From Arthrobotrys musiformis (Eukaryota; Ascomycota; Orbiliomycetes; Orbiliales; Orbiliaceae): a DNA stretch of 64,000 nucleotides. A model generated the notes under the pieces. The model did no database searches, was not told where the DNA came from, and worked only from the letters and a program-made list of their open reading frames with translations. The DNA lies in NCBI GenBank assembly GCA_036971715.1, contig JAVHJL010000005.1, positions 1,364,001 to 1,428,000 of the forward strand, written 5' to 3'. The stretch's first letter is position 1, and the number at the start of each line of letters is the position of its first letter. The translations under genes were made by a program, and so were the position numbers. This document shows positions 1 through 12,210 of this stretch, one piece after another.

Positions 1-663
1 GTTATTACTCTTCAGGCAGATATCACACATCCGTCAACACTACCGCTAGTGTTGAAGCATCTGGAGTCAGACTCAGCAAATGTGGATCTAGTGGTTTCGG
101 ATGGCGCTCCCGACGTTACGGGTCTTCATGACTTGGATGAGTACATTCAAGCTCAGTTGTTACTTGCGGCTTTGAACCTTGCTACGTGTGTACTACGTCC
201 CGGCGGGAACTTCGTCGCAAAGATCTTTAGGGGACGGGATGTTGCAGAGTTGTACTGCAAGCTGAGGATATTTTTTGAAAGGGTTACGGTGGCAAAACCT
301 AGGAGTAGTAGAGGCAGCAGTATCGAGGCTTTCGTGGTTTGTGAGAATTACACCCCGCCGAAAGGGTTTCAGCCGTCATTGGAGAATCCTATTTGGACTG
401 GCCCAACTCGGCAGGACGATATTGCGGGGCAGATCGCTGAGATTAGCCTCGACGATGCGCCTAATGGGCGATGGGTGGCTCCATTTGTAGCCTGCGGAGA
501 CCTTTCAGAGTGGGATTCAGATGCAACATATCAGCTACCAGATACAGATGAAAATGGGGTCAAAAGGGTCAGCATCGATCCAATCCAGCCGCCCACAGCC
601 CCGCCGTATAAAACCGCTATCGAAATGAGGAGAAGGCTAGGAAATGGTGGCAAGATTGATTAA
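1..663 (+). CDS. TRM7: tRNA (cytidine-32/guanosine-34) 2'-O-methyltransferase Trm7, 3' part
   Basis: The frame is open from base 1 to a TAA at 661-663, so the 5' end lies outside the window; about 220 residues are visible. They match the FtsJ/RrmJ SAM-dependent methyltransferase fold of Trm7: a DGAPDVTGLHD segment carrying the catalytic Asp and SAM-site residues, an alpha-helical QLLLAALNLAT segment, the PGGNFVAKIFRGRD strand-loop with the catalytic Lys, and the KPRSSRGSSIEAFVVC block with the last catalytic Glu. Family knowledge: Trm7 methylates riboses 32 and 34 of the anticodon loop of selected tRNAs in the cytoplasm with Trm732 and Trm734. The C-terminal tail (YKTAIEMRRR) is typical of fungal members. 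No intron is seen in the visible part. FtsJ-family rRNA methyltransferases are the alternative, but the GLHD and SSRGSSIEAF signatures favour Trm7. Confidence 0.92.
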   Translation, partial: VITLQADITHPSTLPLVLKHLESDSANVDLVVSDGAPDVTGLHDLDEYIQAQLLLAALNLATCVLRPGGNFVAKIFRGRDVAELYCKLRIFFERVTVAKPRSSRGSSIEAFVVCENYTPPKGFQPSLENPIWTGPTRQDDIAGQIAEISLDDAPNGRWVAPFVACGDLSEWDSDATYQLPDTDENGVKRVSIDPIQPPTAPPYKTAIEMRRRLGNGGKID

Positions 664-3600
664 GATATAGCTTCTGCCTTTTCTTTGAGCCTTCCGCATC
701 TCAGCCTATCAGGTTCTTCTCAAAAAAAAAATCCGATTAATGATGGCTGCATAATTATAACTATAATGTGCATTGCATTACGAGTGTGGGGATAAGAATC
801 TGACTGGCATAGCCACGTGTAATACGTCGACAGCAAAATACGGAAGCACCAGAGATGTTAAGGAATTTGGATCCTACTTGTGGAATTGAGACACGGACTG
901 GGGTTTCCCATCCATAGACGACGTACGGCCAGAAGTGCAGACCTCACCAAAATGATTTTGTCGACCTTTTTTCGTTTTTTATTATCGATAAAGCACTTTA
1001 AAGCGCTGCTGTCGATGCATGCAGCAAATAAGCGAGAAATCATATGCGGGAAGGCTATTCTATATTAGGAACCGAGCGGACCAGCCAGCTCTTCCGTTTC
1101 AATTTGCCAGTTTAATTTGACGGCTTCATAGAGACGGTGAGTCAGAGAAGCCAGCGGTCCGTATATGGGCACTCATTAGTGTATTTAGCGTAAACCAGGG
1201 ATTAAATTTTCTTTTGAGATATTTTATTCTGAAAAAAAGGGAAAATAGAGGGATCGTGAAACATCACCAACGAGCATGTTGGGAATCTCAAAAGGACAGA
1301 AGAAATGCCCTCACAAACGTCAGGTCCTCGTGCTATGATGCGATCCTTGTGCTGAGGTATCATCCTATATAACGTCATGAGCAGAGTGACCTTTTTTGGG
1401 TCAGTGGTCGCGAGCCCAACATTCAGCCGATCGGGCGGGCCCCTTGGCTCTTTGGTTTGAAAGAACCAGAGGAACATAAACATTTAGAGGCAAGAGAAGA
1501 AGCTTTCGCTGACCGAATCACTTGGGGACAAAGAATGGTGCATACTTCCTCCCATGGCTATACACACCGGCCAGAGTTTCCATGCATGTTCAAGTTGGTC
1601 ACCTGTCGACATTCTGGACGAGACATGTCGACGCACCGGAAGTTGGCCGTACCTTTGGACCAATCCCAGCGCTCGGTCAAAGGTGCCCGAAGAAACGGTC
1701 GACGCATATACTTTCCCTTCGAATGAATGCTTGTCGCTGATAGAGTTCGACTCCTGCGCCTGTTGTGACATGTGTACGACAGTCCCGGCCGGAGCTCGAA
1801 GAATGAACCTATCTATCCCATGCCGGCCCATGCCATTCCATGCTATTGTAACTTTTTATCTTCTTTTTGTCAAAGAGCTCGAAAGCACAGCACAGCACCG
1901 ATACACAGGATATCATTAGTTAGTTTTGTTGGAGCGAAAGAGAGCCATATCGGGTGCTCGTTTCGTTAGCCTGAAACGATCCTTGGCACGTCCGTGGTTA
2001 TCTGCATGGCGTTGGTCGAGCTCACAGGGGGACTTGATACAGGACTGCGTGCTATTGCCGTTATATGCAGACGATCGCGATAGACAAGAATTGATTGAAG
2101 AGATAGAGTTAGTATGACTCCGAGCTCCTCAACGTGAATTAATTCGCTCTTTGAGATAATCAATCCTGTCCACCACCCGCTGTCGGGAATCCGTGCTCGC
2201 CTAGCTAGCCTCTGGACGGGACTTTCTCCGCTACATAATTGCGGCCGTAACCTGGATCGATCCCGCTGGTAAAATAAACCATCCATTGGAATCTTTCCCA
2301 CCGTATTTGCTCATTCTGTTGCATCTGGAGGTCGGATCCCGTTTTGAAAGCAAAGTTGAAGTCGAAGTAGACGTTCTCGATCGATTGCACTTACATATCC
2401 ATTCCTGGATACGAATCCTCGTGTACACGTCTTGACCGATTCGAATCCGACAGTGACAAACGCACCCCCATTCAAGAGCAAAATAACTTGCTTCCCACCT
2501 GGCGAACACGATTTTGATAGGAACATTCCAACTTCCCGTCGTCCTCGGGCTCTGAAACGGTGTTGCCTGTCCAAATCGGCTGCATTGGATCCTTGGCCGA
2601 TTCGGGGGCTTCGAGCAGTGTTCTGGAATTTGTTCCGCGGGCCTTACCTGGCTCTCGTTATTAACGCTGCCTTGCCCTGCCCCGGAAAATTAGCTTGGGC
2701 CGTGCTGGGTAAAGACGAAATAACCTCGTCATCCTTCAAACGTCCCGAAGCATCATCGTTTCGTTCTTCTTTCCCTCTGAGTCCCTCCAGACCACATACC
2801 TGCTGTATAATCACGAATTCCCGATCAATCGGACCCTTTCTTTGTGCCTTCTCGTCGCTTTCCTTGTAGCGGATTGCATTATCGCTCAATCTACGACACA
2901 ACACCGCCATCCATAAGATTCGGCTTCGAAAGGTCACTTGACGCTGGTTTCGTGGACTAGCGTCTTGCTCCAGCGGTCCCTGCGTCCCAAACAGACAGAC
3001 AGAAGACAAACGGGCATCCTTTTCGGACAACCAGATTGTCATTATTCCTATTTCCATCATCATCATAATCATCATCGTCACTAGTAGGACGAGGTACATA
3101 CATACCTATCTTCTTCTTGCACAAGAAAGGAAGAACGAGGGAAAGAGGGAAAGAATCAAGATCTTAAGAAAGAAAGAAAAAGGAACCTCCGAGCGAACAA
3201 GTGCAGACGCCCAAACTTCCATGTCCGAGTGAGCCAGCAAGGGGAGCAGAGTTCCTTCGTCGGTCCCTTGTCAGGTTCCCGTTTCTGTCCATGTTCTGGT
3301 TCTTATAATATACCATCCCATCCACCAGCAGGTCATCTGTACCAATCCCCATCCTTGAGTTGCCTGACCTCCAGCACCTCTCTCCGCCTACAGCGACGAC
3401 GCGTTCAACAGAACATTTCTCCCCCATCACATCCCTCGCAGCCTATCCGACTCTGTCACTTGATTCGCAAGCCTCTTCTAGACTTCGATAACCGACAACT
3501 TCGCAAAATAACCATCTTCCATCCGTTTCTGACCTCGACCCAACTCGGGAGTGTACCTGACTTCCTCTCCACCTTGGATATCAGTCTCCATATACAACGG

Positions 3601-4137
3601 TGCAGCCGGTACCAGATCTCTCCTATGTTTTAGATAGGAAGACTGCAGTGCTTCAACAGCTTCGGACATCGATACCCATCCATCTATAACCTCCGGCCGG
3701 CTCTGTTTTCCAAATGATATGGATGTGGACAGCTCATCTGAACTTCGCACCATTCGATTTTGACCCTTTCATAGCCCCCTCCGCACAAATTATATCCAAG
3801 CTCGGTATTTCTGTGTCACCTTGCACCTGTTCCTGAAGGAACGTATCACCAGGTCGTTAGTGGGAAGAGAAGAGAGGAAGAGGAAGAGAGACAGAGACAG
3901 AGAGAGACAGAGAGCGAGTAGAGGAAGACTCCATACTTCTAAGGCGTTTCAGTTTGCTTTATTCCTGTCAGGTACAGTCCACCACTCTCCAGCGTTACAA
4001 TACCTCTATAAATCACCGAACACCCGAGAATATGCTACCACCTTAAAACCACCCTGCTACAAGTTACAATATATTATGGGACACAAAGAGATGCTGACTG
4101 CTAAATTCTTCCCCTCTCAGAGGACCTGTAGACTGCT
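664..4137. other. non-coding region between TRM7 and ATG13, probably including the ATG13 leader
   Basis: I see no convincing gene here. Open frames are short, overlap on both strands and have no recognisable protein composition. The last kilobase (about 3100-4137) is rich in pyrimidine and purine blocks, as in fungal 5' leaders. A plausible leader intron runs from a CAG/GTACAG donor at 3972 to a TTCTTCCCCTCTCAG acceptor ending at 4120. It would remove several upstream ATGs and leave the ATG at 4138 close behind the junction. This is inference from splice signals only. Short CAT-type microsatellites lie near 3055-3080. Confidence 0.5.
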
Positions 4138-7100
4138 ATGCAAAAGGATGCCTTAGGAGAACCTGTGATATTCAGATCCATCCAACAACAACAGCCAGAC
4201 CCAGCAGAGGCGAATAGCTTTCGCCGGCAGTCAACAGAGGCGGTGGCAGCAAGTCCCTCCAGAAGATCTTCGATACAAACCGCCATGGAGTCAGACATCC
4301 GGCAACCGAGGCTGCACCAGCACCGACTATCACTCGGGCAGATACCTCAAGAGGATTTCTCCGGGGCCTATACCAGAGGGTCAACACAACAAGTATCCCA
4401 TTCGAGATCAAGTTCTGGAAATGTACAAAGTGCATCAGCTGGTGGAAGCCCGGTATCATACGGTGGTACACAAGGCAGAACCACAATTCAAAGAGAAAGC
4501 ACCGGCGGTGGCTCCGACTCCAATTCTAGCTCTGGTGGCGGCGGCGGTGGTGGTGGTGCACAAGGAAGCGACCAAAAAGCCATGGAATCCGAACGAGGAC
4601 GGCTCAACCAGCTAATGACGGTTCGATCACCACTCCTAGATGACATACTCGGAGGTTCTGGCCAACTAACGATTTCCGGGTTTTTGCAGAATTTCTTCCT
4701 GAAGTTTTGCTTGGTTATAGTGAGATCTCGCATGGATGTCCCGCCTGTATTTGCACGGGGGACTGCGACTCGGAAAGTCAATAAATGGGCATGTCTTCGA
4801 TTCTTAATAGCTGAAAATAAAAAAGGCGTTTTCTAATCAAGTTTAATAGTTCAACGTTGAGTTAGAAGAAACAGACGTCTTCCGGGAAGATCTACGACCG
4901 TGGAAATACGCCGAAGCCTTCGAGAACAGGCCGCCATCACTGATAATCGAAACATACATCGACGCCGAAGAATTAACCCCGAACCAAACGCTCGTAATAC
5001 TAGACGAAAACGAACGGAGGCATAATGTAGAGACAACATTACTCGCCTTCAGAAATTGGAGGAGAGGGAATCCGCTGAATTCGAAAAAGGAAGTCGTTCT
5101 CGAAAGATGGAAAGTCGATCTAAGGTATGTAACCTCGGGCTACAAGAAACAAGATTACTCCTAACACCCCGTTCTTTTAGCCCGCCAGCTGGAGAATCTG
5201 CACCGGAATTAGCAGTCGTGTATAAGAAGAGCATCGTTCTTTTTAGATCTTTATACTCGTATGCTAGGCTACTACCATCGTGGAAGCTCCAAAAGAAACT
5301 CGCCAAAGGCAATAAGAGCAGCCTGCGGATTTGTTGCAGGGTTGTGAACGGCGACACGACTCCGATACCCCAACCTGATCCACTAGAGATTGCATTGATT
5401 CCTCGAGAAACCAATGTTACCAATAGCTTCCAGTTTGGAGCTGTCGAGTCTCCTGCTGGTATCTTCACTGTGAAAGTCGACTACAGACGACAATGTGAAT
5501 TTCGAGTAGACGATTCAGAAGCTTTGTTGAGCTCGCACTTCCTTAATCTGGATGAGCATTACTTCAAGCCTTCACTTCATCAGAGAGCCCCTTCACAGCC
5601 TGTTAATCTCCCGTCTAGGGAACCTGGGTCCCTTCCTTCTCATAACATCAACCCAGTGCAAAGAGGGGACCCGAGTTTGGCCTACGGGAGCCTAACATCT
5701 TTCCACCAGGTCGCTGGTGGTGTAAGCCAAAGCCCGATATCCGCATTACGAAATCTACACATCAGTGGTGGATCATCAGCAGGGTCGCCTAGCGAGGTGG
5801 CTTCGATACCCGCCCGTTCCGCTCATGGATCTAAGGCGTCCTTGAGATCTGAATCCGGCGTCCAACGAAGACCCTCGGTATCATTCATGCAGCCCTTTAA
5901 AAATCCTCCTGTTTCGGCCTCCCCTTCACCAGCAGAACAGTATGGTCACTCTCCACGTACGTCCCTCACACGGGTATCGCAGGCAGGAGTTGCTGTTCCT
6001 GCGAGACAGCGCCCTACGACGGGGACAATGTCTCCTTCTTCTCTGAAATCAAGTATTCCAGCCGAAGCACCAACCTCAAATCCTGCAACACCAGGAGTTC
6101 GTTATAGCAGCAGCTTTGGGAACAGGCGGCCTCGACATTCTTCAGGTGCTAGCAAAACCGAAGATGATAATAATAGCAGCGGGAGGGGTAGCCTTGCGTC
6201 CTCAGCTGCGGCTCCAGGATCGGGATTTGTTGAGACATCAGCTGTGAATTCCGGGATAAGCGAGGAAGACCGAAGTCTTACCGATTTCATGAACATGCTT
6301 GACCAGAAACAGCCTCTAAAGATCTTTGACAGTTTCTCGGAATCGTCTGGAAGGCGGGCAGTTGCTGCGCTTGGCAAATATCAAAAGATGAGGGACTCCA
6401 ACGCCGCGCTACAGGATTCAATGTCATCTTCCCTATTGCTCCCCCAGCAGCCAACGAGCAACCCATCTTCTGTTAGGGCCCAACCTAGCGGCCCGCCTGC
6501 CCTATCAGGTAACTCTGTGTCGACATCGTCTTCTCCAGGGAAGGCAGTGTCGCCACATACACCCGCCATTCCGTCCCGGCTCCAACAAAATGAGACGATT
6601 GTGCACGATCAAGCCGAGAACCCTGGTTCTTTGGACGAACGGCTCGCTCAAATTTCGCCCCCCACATTCAATTACCTCAGAAGGCCAACAGAAGCAGACC
6701 CGGCTCCCTTAACGCAAACTACTTCTACAACTGCCACAACATCGCCGATGAACATTCCGTCATCACCTAGATTCGTCCAGATCCGTCGATCTAATTCAGT
6801 TTCCCAGGAACAGACTGAAGATGATGGCTCGGGTCGGTTCCAGAGTCTTCGGCAAATGATAGGGCCCGTCGAAAGGCCTACAAATATCGATAACCTAGAT
6901 CGATCCCCACCCTTTATATTGGCAGATGATTCTACACCCGGTTTGACCACTAGCGAACCCAGTGCCCAAAGGCAGACGGCAGCCACCACTAGCCTTAGTG
7001 GCAATTCGCCTGGAAACAGAGCCAGTGTATCTCGAACAGGATCGGGCGATCGGGCCCCCGCCTCTGCATTCCAAGGCAGGCGACCCTTCAGGCCCTCTAG

Positions 7101-7272
7101 CGCCCCTCGGCCGCCAGTTGATGGCAGAACACCAAGCGAAAATCGAGGAATGTTTCCCTTGGATGACGAGCTACTCTTTGACTTCAGCGATAGAGACATG
7201 GTGCAAAGACGCAGTTTAGATCGAAGCCGAGGAAATAGCAGTGGTGATAGCCGAGGGGGGCGAGGTAACTAA
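4138..7272 (+). CDS. ATG13: Autophagy-related protein 13 (Atg13)
   Basis: Regulatory subunit of the Atg1 kinase complex that starts autophagosome formation. My model has exons 4138-4620, 4690-4788, 4850-5124 and 5181-7272, giving 982 aa. The HORMA domain begins at the LNQ..NFFLK block (about aa 158) and continues through PPVFARG, KVNKWFNVELEETD, PPSLIIETY, QTLVILDE, YARLLPSWKL, the FGAVESPAGIFTVKVDYR strand and FRVDDSEALLSSHF. The rest is Ser/Pro-rich and disordered, with a short FMNMLDQKQPLKIF block in the part of the tail where fungal Atg13 binds Atg17. Intron 1 (69 nt) has no in-frame stop, and intron 2 uses a GC donor; both are required to join conserved blocks. The ATG at 4285 (CCGCCATGG, strong context) would give 933 aa and is an alternative start. 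TOR-dependent phosphorylation of the Ser-rich tail is known for the family, not visible here. Confidence 0.94.
4789..4849 (+). other. GC-AG intron in ATG13
   Basis: The 61-nt intron starts with GCATGT directly after the TGG codon of KVNKW and ends with TTTAATAG before TTC AAC (FNVEL). A TTCTAATC branch-like site lies at 4831-4838. The nearest GT, at 4793, would shift the frame of the conserved KVNKWFNVELEETD block, so the GC donor is the one that fits. GC-AG introns are a known minor class in fungi. Confidence 0.85.
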
Positions 7273-8724
7273 GAAGTTTTAATTTTCTCTTATGGCGGCT
7301 TTTTATATATATCTGAGGGATCTGTTGCGGTTTGGTCTTTTCATTTTATTTGCAATATTTCCTTCAGCGACTATTGGTTTGTGTTTAAAAACGGTTGGGT
7401 CATTGCTCTTCTTGGGAAACTCCGTTTCTCGCTGTCTTGATTATAAGGCCGCAACTGTTTAAGGGGTTTGTATAGTTGTGCTTACTTCTATGTCGGTCTT
7501 TGCCCTACTTCACACTAGTATCCTTTTTTACGTTTCTTGTTTTAGTTTGATCCTTCCCTGGTCCCTCTCTCGCTGAGAGTTGTATTCCTAGCCTCGGGGC
7601 CAGGTGTATTCCTAGAACCAAATTTTCGGGAAAATGTTTATACGGCAGCACCTTTTCATCGGCGCAAAACTTCTTCCTTTTTCGCTTTCTTTAAAAGATA
7701 TCCTTAACGGCGAAGAATTAAATTGTGGTTTCGTCTTGTTTTTCCAGCTGATCGATACGTCTCTTCTATTTTTGGCTCATTCTATTTTTCTTTATGTACC
7801 CTGAAGCGCGTGCCTTTCTTGTTTCTTTCGATGTTCCTTGATACGCCCGAATTTCTCTACTTTTTCTGTTAACTAAAAATCTATGCTTCGATCTCCGCTC
7901 AGTCTGATCACGGCCAGGAGTTATTTTTATTTTGCTTCTTCCTCTTTATTTTTCCATTCTATGATATCAGCGATATACTTTTCTCCCTTTTTTTTCTCTT
8001 CTGTATTCTTTTTTCCTCAAATATTTTGGCGCTCTGATTATTTTATGACGGCGGTGAAGAGATCGAACTGAAAAATAAAATACCTTATATTCTACCACTT
8101 TTTTTCTTTTCCTTTTCATTTAATACCTACCTAATTAGGGACAATTTTTGAATGTAAGGCAACTAGAAAGTATTTATCAGATGGAATGAAAAGGAATTCG
8201 AATACCTACCTAGATCATAGTCTTTCACCTAAATCATTCCACTTAGTACTAGATCTACAAAATCTGTGTGTAGTCACACAAGCACACCCATCAATACTAA
8301 TATTGCAACACTCACCGTGCACCCATAAAGCGATCTTGCTTGACGATATCTGGAGGGCTTCTGGCGACACGACAACAGACACTACTTGCTGACCAGGTCG
8401 GCGGGAATAGAATAAGCATGTTTGATATTAGATACAAAATTTTTAAACAGAATTCTATAATTATAACTTGAAATATCCAAGCCCCTAAATCAACAGCAAC
8501 GAAAACAAAAACTTTTTTTTTTTCGAAACTCCTCTATAGTCTAATATATCTCGGCCCTAATCAATATTCTATAATCTCTATGTCTATAAGCGAAAACAGG
8601 AACGAAAATGTAAAGGCACAAAACAAAAGAGAGAGAGAGAGAACGGCATGTACACGGGGCGGGATCTAAAGGCACTTTACGAGCTGGAATCAACGGGGAG
8701 AAGAAACTCCAGCTGAAAGCTAGC
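7273..8724. other. intergenic, T-rich 3' flank of ATG13 and downstream tail of the 8725-9178 gene
   Basis: The stretch is strongly T- and TTC-rich on the plus strand between about 7300 and 8110, consistent with the ATG13 3' UTR and flank. From 8110 to 8724 it is AT-rich without coding signal; a GA dinucleotide run lies at about 8629-8642. No gene is supported. Confidence 0.5.
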
Positions 8725-9178
8725 TTACCGGGATATTTTTCTACTGCCTGAGCTCCCTTGAGCTCCTTGTTCGTGCATGAACTGGACGATTGGTTCGTCG
8801 CTGCACTGTTACTCCCGGGTCATTTGTTAGTGAACAGTCACAGTAACTTTGAAGTAAGGAGATGTGAAAACTTACAAACTCAGTCCAAATCGAAGGGTTA
8901 CGTAGCAACTCAGACGGTATTTCATGGTTCCGTCCCAAGCATGCGTACGTTTCGATATCGTAAACGTAGCCGGCGCCTCTTTGCCAAACGATCTTTCCGG
9001 TTTCATAGTCTCTGATGATTCTGGCGTATAGCTCTCGAAGACCCGGGGCGTTTTCCAAGGTGGCCATTTCTTCCTTTAGGACTTGGATACGAGCTTGGGC
9101 GCCTGCGGAGAGCGGCTGGCCTCCTCTTGGTGGCGAAGGGGTGGTCAATGGGCGGTACTGATTCGAAGCGTTGGACAT
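8725..9178 (-). CDS. small protein of unknown function, conserved-looking
   Basis: Two exons on the minus strand: 9178-8876 (101 codons) and 8805-8725. The donor GTAAGT follows TGG ACT GAG TTT, a TCACTAACA branch site is visible, and the acceptor is AACAG. The predicted 127-aa protein has a Pro-rich start, a helix (AQARIQVLKEEMATLENAPG), a compact aromatic block with LRELYARIIRDYETGK, WQRGAGYVYDIETYACLG and a C-terminal VQFMHEQG segment. Composition and splice signals look genuine, and no signal peptide or membrane segment is seen. I do not recognise the family and assign no function. Using the next CAG, 5 nt further on, would replace the tail with an Arg-rich RRTNRPVHAR... sequence ending earlier; I prefer the first acceptor because the tail composition is more protein-like. 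The gene is isolated, tail-to-tail with ATG13. Confidence 0.68.
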
Positions 9179-10896
9179 GGTGATGGTGTATATAGCGATG
9201 ATATTATTTATTAGGTATATTATGTTCGGTGATTTATATCGTGAATAGTTTTGGGACCGTCGAAATAGGACTCGAGAAGCTTTTATTTAATCGAAATATG
9301 TCGTCAGCGGAATCTATCAAATAATGCCTGCCGATTGGTTACTTACTGGGTATAATTTAATTACTATTATTACGTACGCAATGATTATCGAAAGTATATA
9401 TATTGAAGGTGTAAAAGCTGAAACGGGACCGGCCGGTCGAGCTAAGAAACGAGCCGCAGCGGAGGGAAACAGTGATCGGTGAAAAAATATATATAGATCT
9501 GAGCTATAGCCAATATAGATCAAACTCGGAGATTTTGAGTAAAACGATAGAATCCTAAGGAGTGTAAAAGCGTAAAGGATTGAGACTAAACGAGTGGAGT
9601 CTGCTGGGCGGATGGTTCCAATCCATGGTTCCAAGGGCGATCCCGTAACTATTAAATACGAATCATCGGTATAGAGAGCTTCTCTACGGATTCCAAGGAT
9701 TCTAGGATCCAGATTGGATCCTCAGGGTTGATCCACAAGCGCCGTTCGAGCCCACGTTATTTTTCGAATTCCCAAAAACGGGTTGAGTGATATTTTTTGG
9801 GTCACCCGGTAGGGTTTCGATTTTTGGGGAGGACATAGTGGAGGGTGGGGTGGACAGTGGGCTTCACATGGCAAGTACTCAGGTATCTATCGGAGGTATT
9901 TGGGTGGTGTGTAGGAGTCTGTAACTGTTGTTACAACTGTCACGTTGGTACTTTGTACGTTTGGGGTGGTCGCATTGTGATGTTGAGACACTCCACATCG
10001 CTTAAAGGTCTCATATTCTTTTTTGGTAACGTGTTGGGCGCCCATTTTTGTGGTATTTTGTGCGTTGTGGTGTTGTGGTGGAGGACGGATTGGGCATTTC
10101 GGAGTGTCGAGCAGCGGGACGACGCGAGCTGATTGGGGGAATTCGAAGTTGCTACTTTGGGTTCCGAAGTTGATCGAGCAGAACCCAGAACCCAGACTAT
10201 AATACGCGCAACTATAGAGAAGTCTCCCTTTGATGTCGGTCTAGCTCTGGGGGGTTTTCCCTGAGTTATGTACCTTATACAACATTCGTCACTATAATAC
10301 TTTTGGGAGTTTGATAAAGTTTCTCTGCCGGACTTCCAGAATCCGAGCTCTTTTTGGAGTTTTAATTTTTAAACTTTATTTCTCCTCGGACTGACCATAG
10401 GGGGTGGGAGGTTTTTGAAACTCGGTGGTCGAGATGTTCGGTGATCACGATGCAATGTCGGCCATGTGCTTTTGGTTGCGGTCTTCAGTGTTTTCTCTAG
10501 ATTTTGCCAAATGCTCCGTTCCGCGCATGTGAAAAACTGCTTAATATAGTCAAACTAGGCTTCTCTTCATCGGATTTACCTGGTGAATTTTGGTAGCTGG
10601 TGTTTTGGTTGCGACCGCGTTGATCCTTGGATTTATGCAGGCGACGGTGTGTATATCGAATCCCCGGATCTGATAGTATGCGTCGCCTCACGGCAAGCCG
10701 GAACCCAACGAATGCACGCTCGTTTTATGATAAGCGAAATCACAGATTGATTAACGGATTGAGGCTATTTAAAAAAAGCTCCTTTCAGCTGGACAGGATT
10801 TTTCAAATGATATATTGATAATTATTTTTATCGCTTCGAGAGAGGCGGTGCATGTACATGTACGTAGGGAACCTTTTTTTGCCATATCTCCAATGA

Positions 10897-10925
10897 GATT
10901 TTTTGAATTTTGAATTTTGAATTTT
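10897..10925. repeat. short TTTTGAA tandem repeat
   Basis: About four imperfect copies of the heptamer TTTTGAA lie in AT-rich intergenic DNA. It is most simply a microsatellite, and no function is suggested. Confidence 0.7.
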
Positions 10926-12083
10926 CGACAACAGCTATTGTTCCGTTCAGTTGGGGTTTTTCCGTTCATATCCCGAGGAGATATCTCGGGACTTCAGAAA
11001 TATTCCGTTCTCCACTTTCCTTTTCCTTACTTTAACTTTTTCTCTCTTTTATTTTTTGGTATTCATGAGTTTTTTTCCCCTTACCGGTTTCAATAAAGGG
11101 CGCTCTTGAGTTATCCCATTCTAGATTAGGTTTTTCTGGAGGAAAGTCATTGAATGTCTATCTATGCATGCACATGTGATACATTCAAGCAAGTGGTACC
11201 TTTTTCGCGGTGCGGGGCCAATCAACTGGTCGTGTTACACGATTCCTAAGCTCGAGAATCGAAGACATGCATGAGGAGCTTTAACAGCTCTTGCAAACCA
11301 ACTGACTCGAAGCTAGCAAACTAACACACCCCTCCAATGCAGTCCGGTTGACGCGGCTAATCAGGAAAATAATTTCAGGTTTTGCAGTATTCTAGATCTT
11401 TTAATCCAGAAAAGGTATATAAACACCGCTTCATAAAAGGTACCCCTTGTTCCTGCGCTTCTTGTTCTTTTTCTTCTTCGACTTTCATAGAATTTACCCC
11501 TCACGCATGGGAGGTCGGGTTCTGATTGTAAGTGCCCAGATAGTAAGGTATGTAAGTATCTACAGATACGCCATGTCTAATCTATCAGATTATAATATGC
11601 TTAACTAATCACATTGCATTAAACCTATATTCGACGAAGAAGTACCAGGTACTTAGGAATCATCTAGAAGAAGAATAAGAGACACTTAATATCATATTCA
11701 TTATGACTTACCAGGCGACCGTTGAAGTCTAGAATATTGTGCATCGATACATAGAGGGACCTCTCAAGCTTGTACATTAATGCATTTATGACATTCGCCT
11801 TTCGAAATCGCACTTCCTTCCTATAAACGACAAGGACAACCATCAAGACATGATAATATAATATCACAGAGAAAGAGAAGGATAGATATCACTATCTAGA
11901 ATCTTGTACCACCTAACGAATTTTCTGCGAAAAAATTGAACGAGTGGAGACAAGAGATAATCAGTTAACCCAAGCGAGGGAAGGAAGTTCGAGGCTGTTG
12001 TGGCGTGACACTTTTCGTACCACATGTCGAATCGATACATGTAAGCAATTAACATGTTGCAATTTGAGCGTCTACAACGCAAC

Positions 12084-12195
12084 AAAAAAAAAAAAAAAAC
12101 CAGGCACTCCTCCTACTACTTCTAGAATTCTGGGCCTCCTCTTAGGCCTTCTTCTCCTAGGCTTCCTCCTCCTCTCTCCTTCTAGGCCTCCATCT
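12084..12195. repeat. A16 run followed by degenerate pyrimidine-rich AGGCCTCC-type repeats
   Basis: Sixteen A residues (12084-12099) are followed by about 90 bases of plus-strand C/T-rich sequence with repeated AGGCYTCC-like units of irregular spacing. The block lies directly 3' of the 189-aa minus-strand gene. On that gene's strand it is purine-rich and ends in a T run, so it could be 3' UTR. A retroposon tail is an alternative I cannot support. Confidence 0.5.
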
Positions 12196-12210
12196 TCTTA
12201 GGATTCTCGA

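Larger units (their letters stand above)
9179..12210. other. gene-poor AT-rich region
   Basis: No gene is supported across 3 kb. The open frames present are short and Cys/Trp-rich or hydrophobic by composition accident, with no splice-joined continuation. Local structure includes TTTTGAA tandem repeats near 10897-10925, a 16-A run at 12084-12099 and a degenerate AGGCYTCC pyrimidine repeat at about 12130-12195. TpA-rich sequence is frequent, but no transposon ORF, terminal repeat or target duplication could be recognised. Confidence 0.5.

Noticed and set aside
2436..2450. GATTCGAATCC, similar to a tRNA B box
   Set aside because: No A box or acceptor-stem pairing is found at the right distance, so a tRNA gene is not supported.
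2432..3099. 145- and 151-residue open frames on opposite strands upstream of ATG13
   Set aside because: They overlap each other, include a CAT microsatellite read as poly-Met/Ile, and show no domain or splice continuation.
6672..7199. 175-residue minus-strand open frame inside ATG13
   Set aside because: Antisense to the Ser/Pro-rich Atg13 tail, with no splice signals or recognised motifs.
9845..10132. 95-residue Trp/Cys/Val-rich open frame
   Set aside because: Its GT-rich DNA gives biased residues. There is no conserved motif, and it sits in a gene-poor block.
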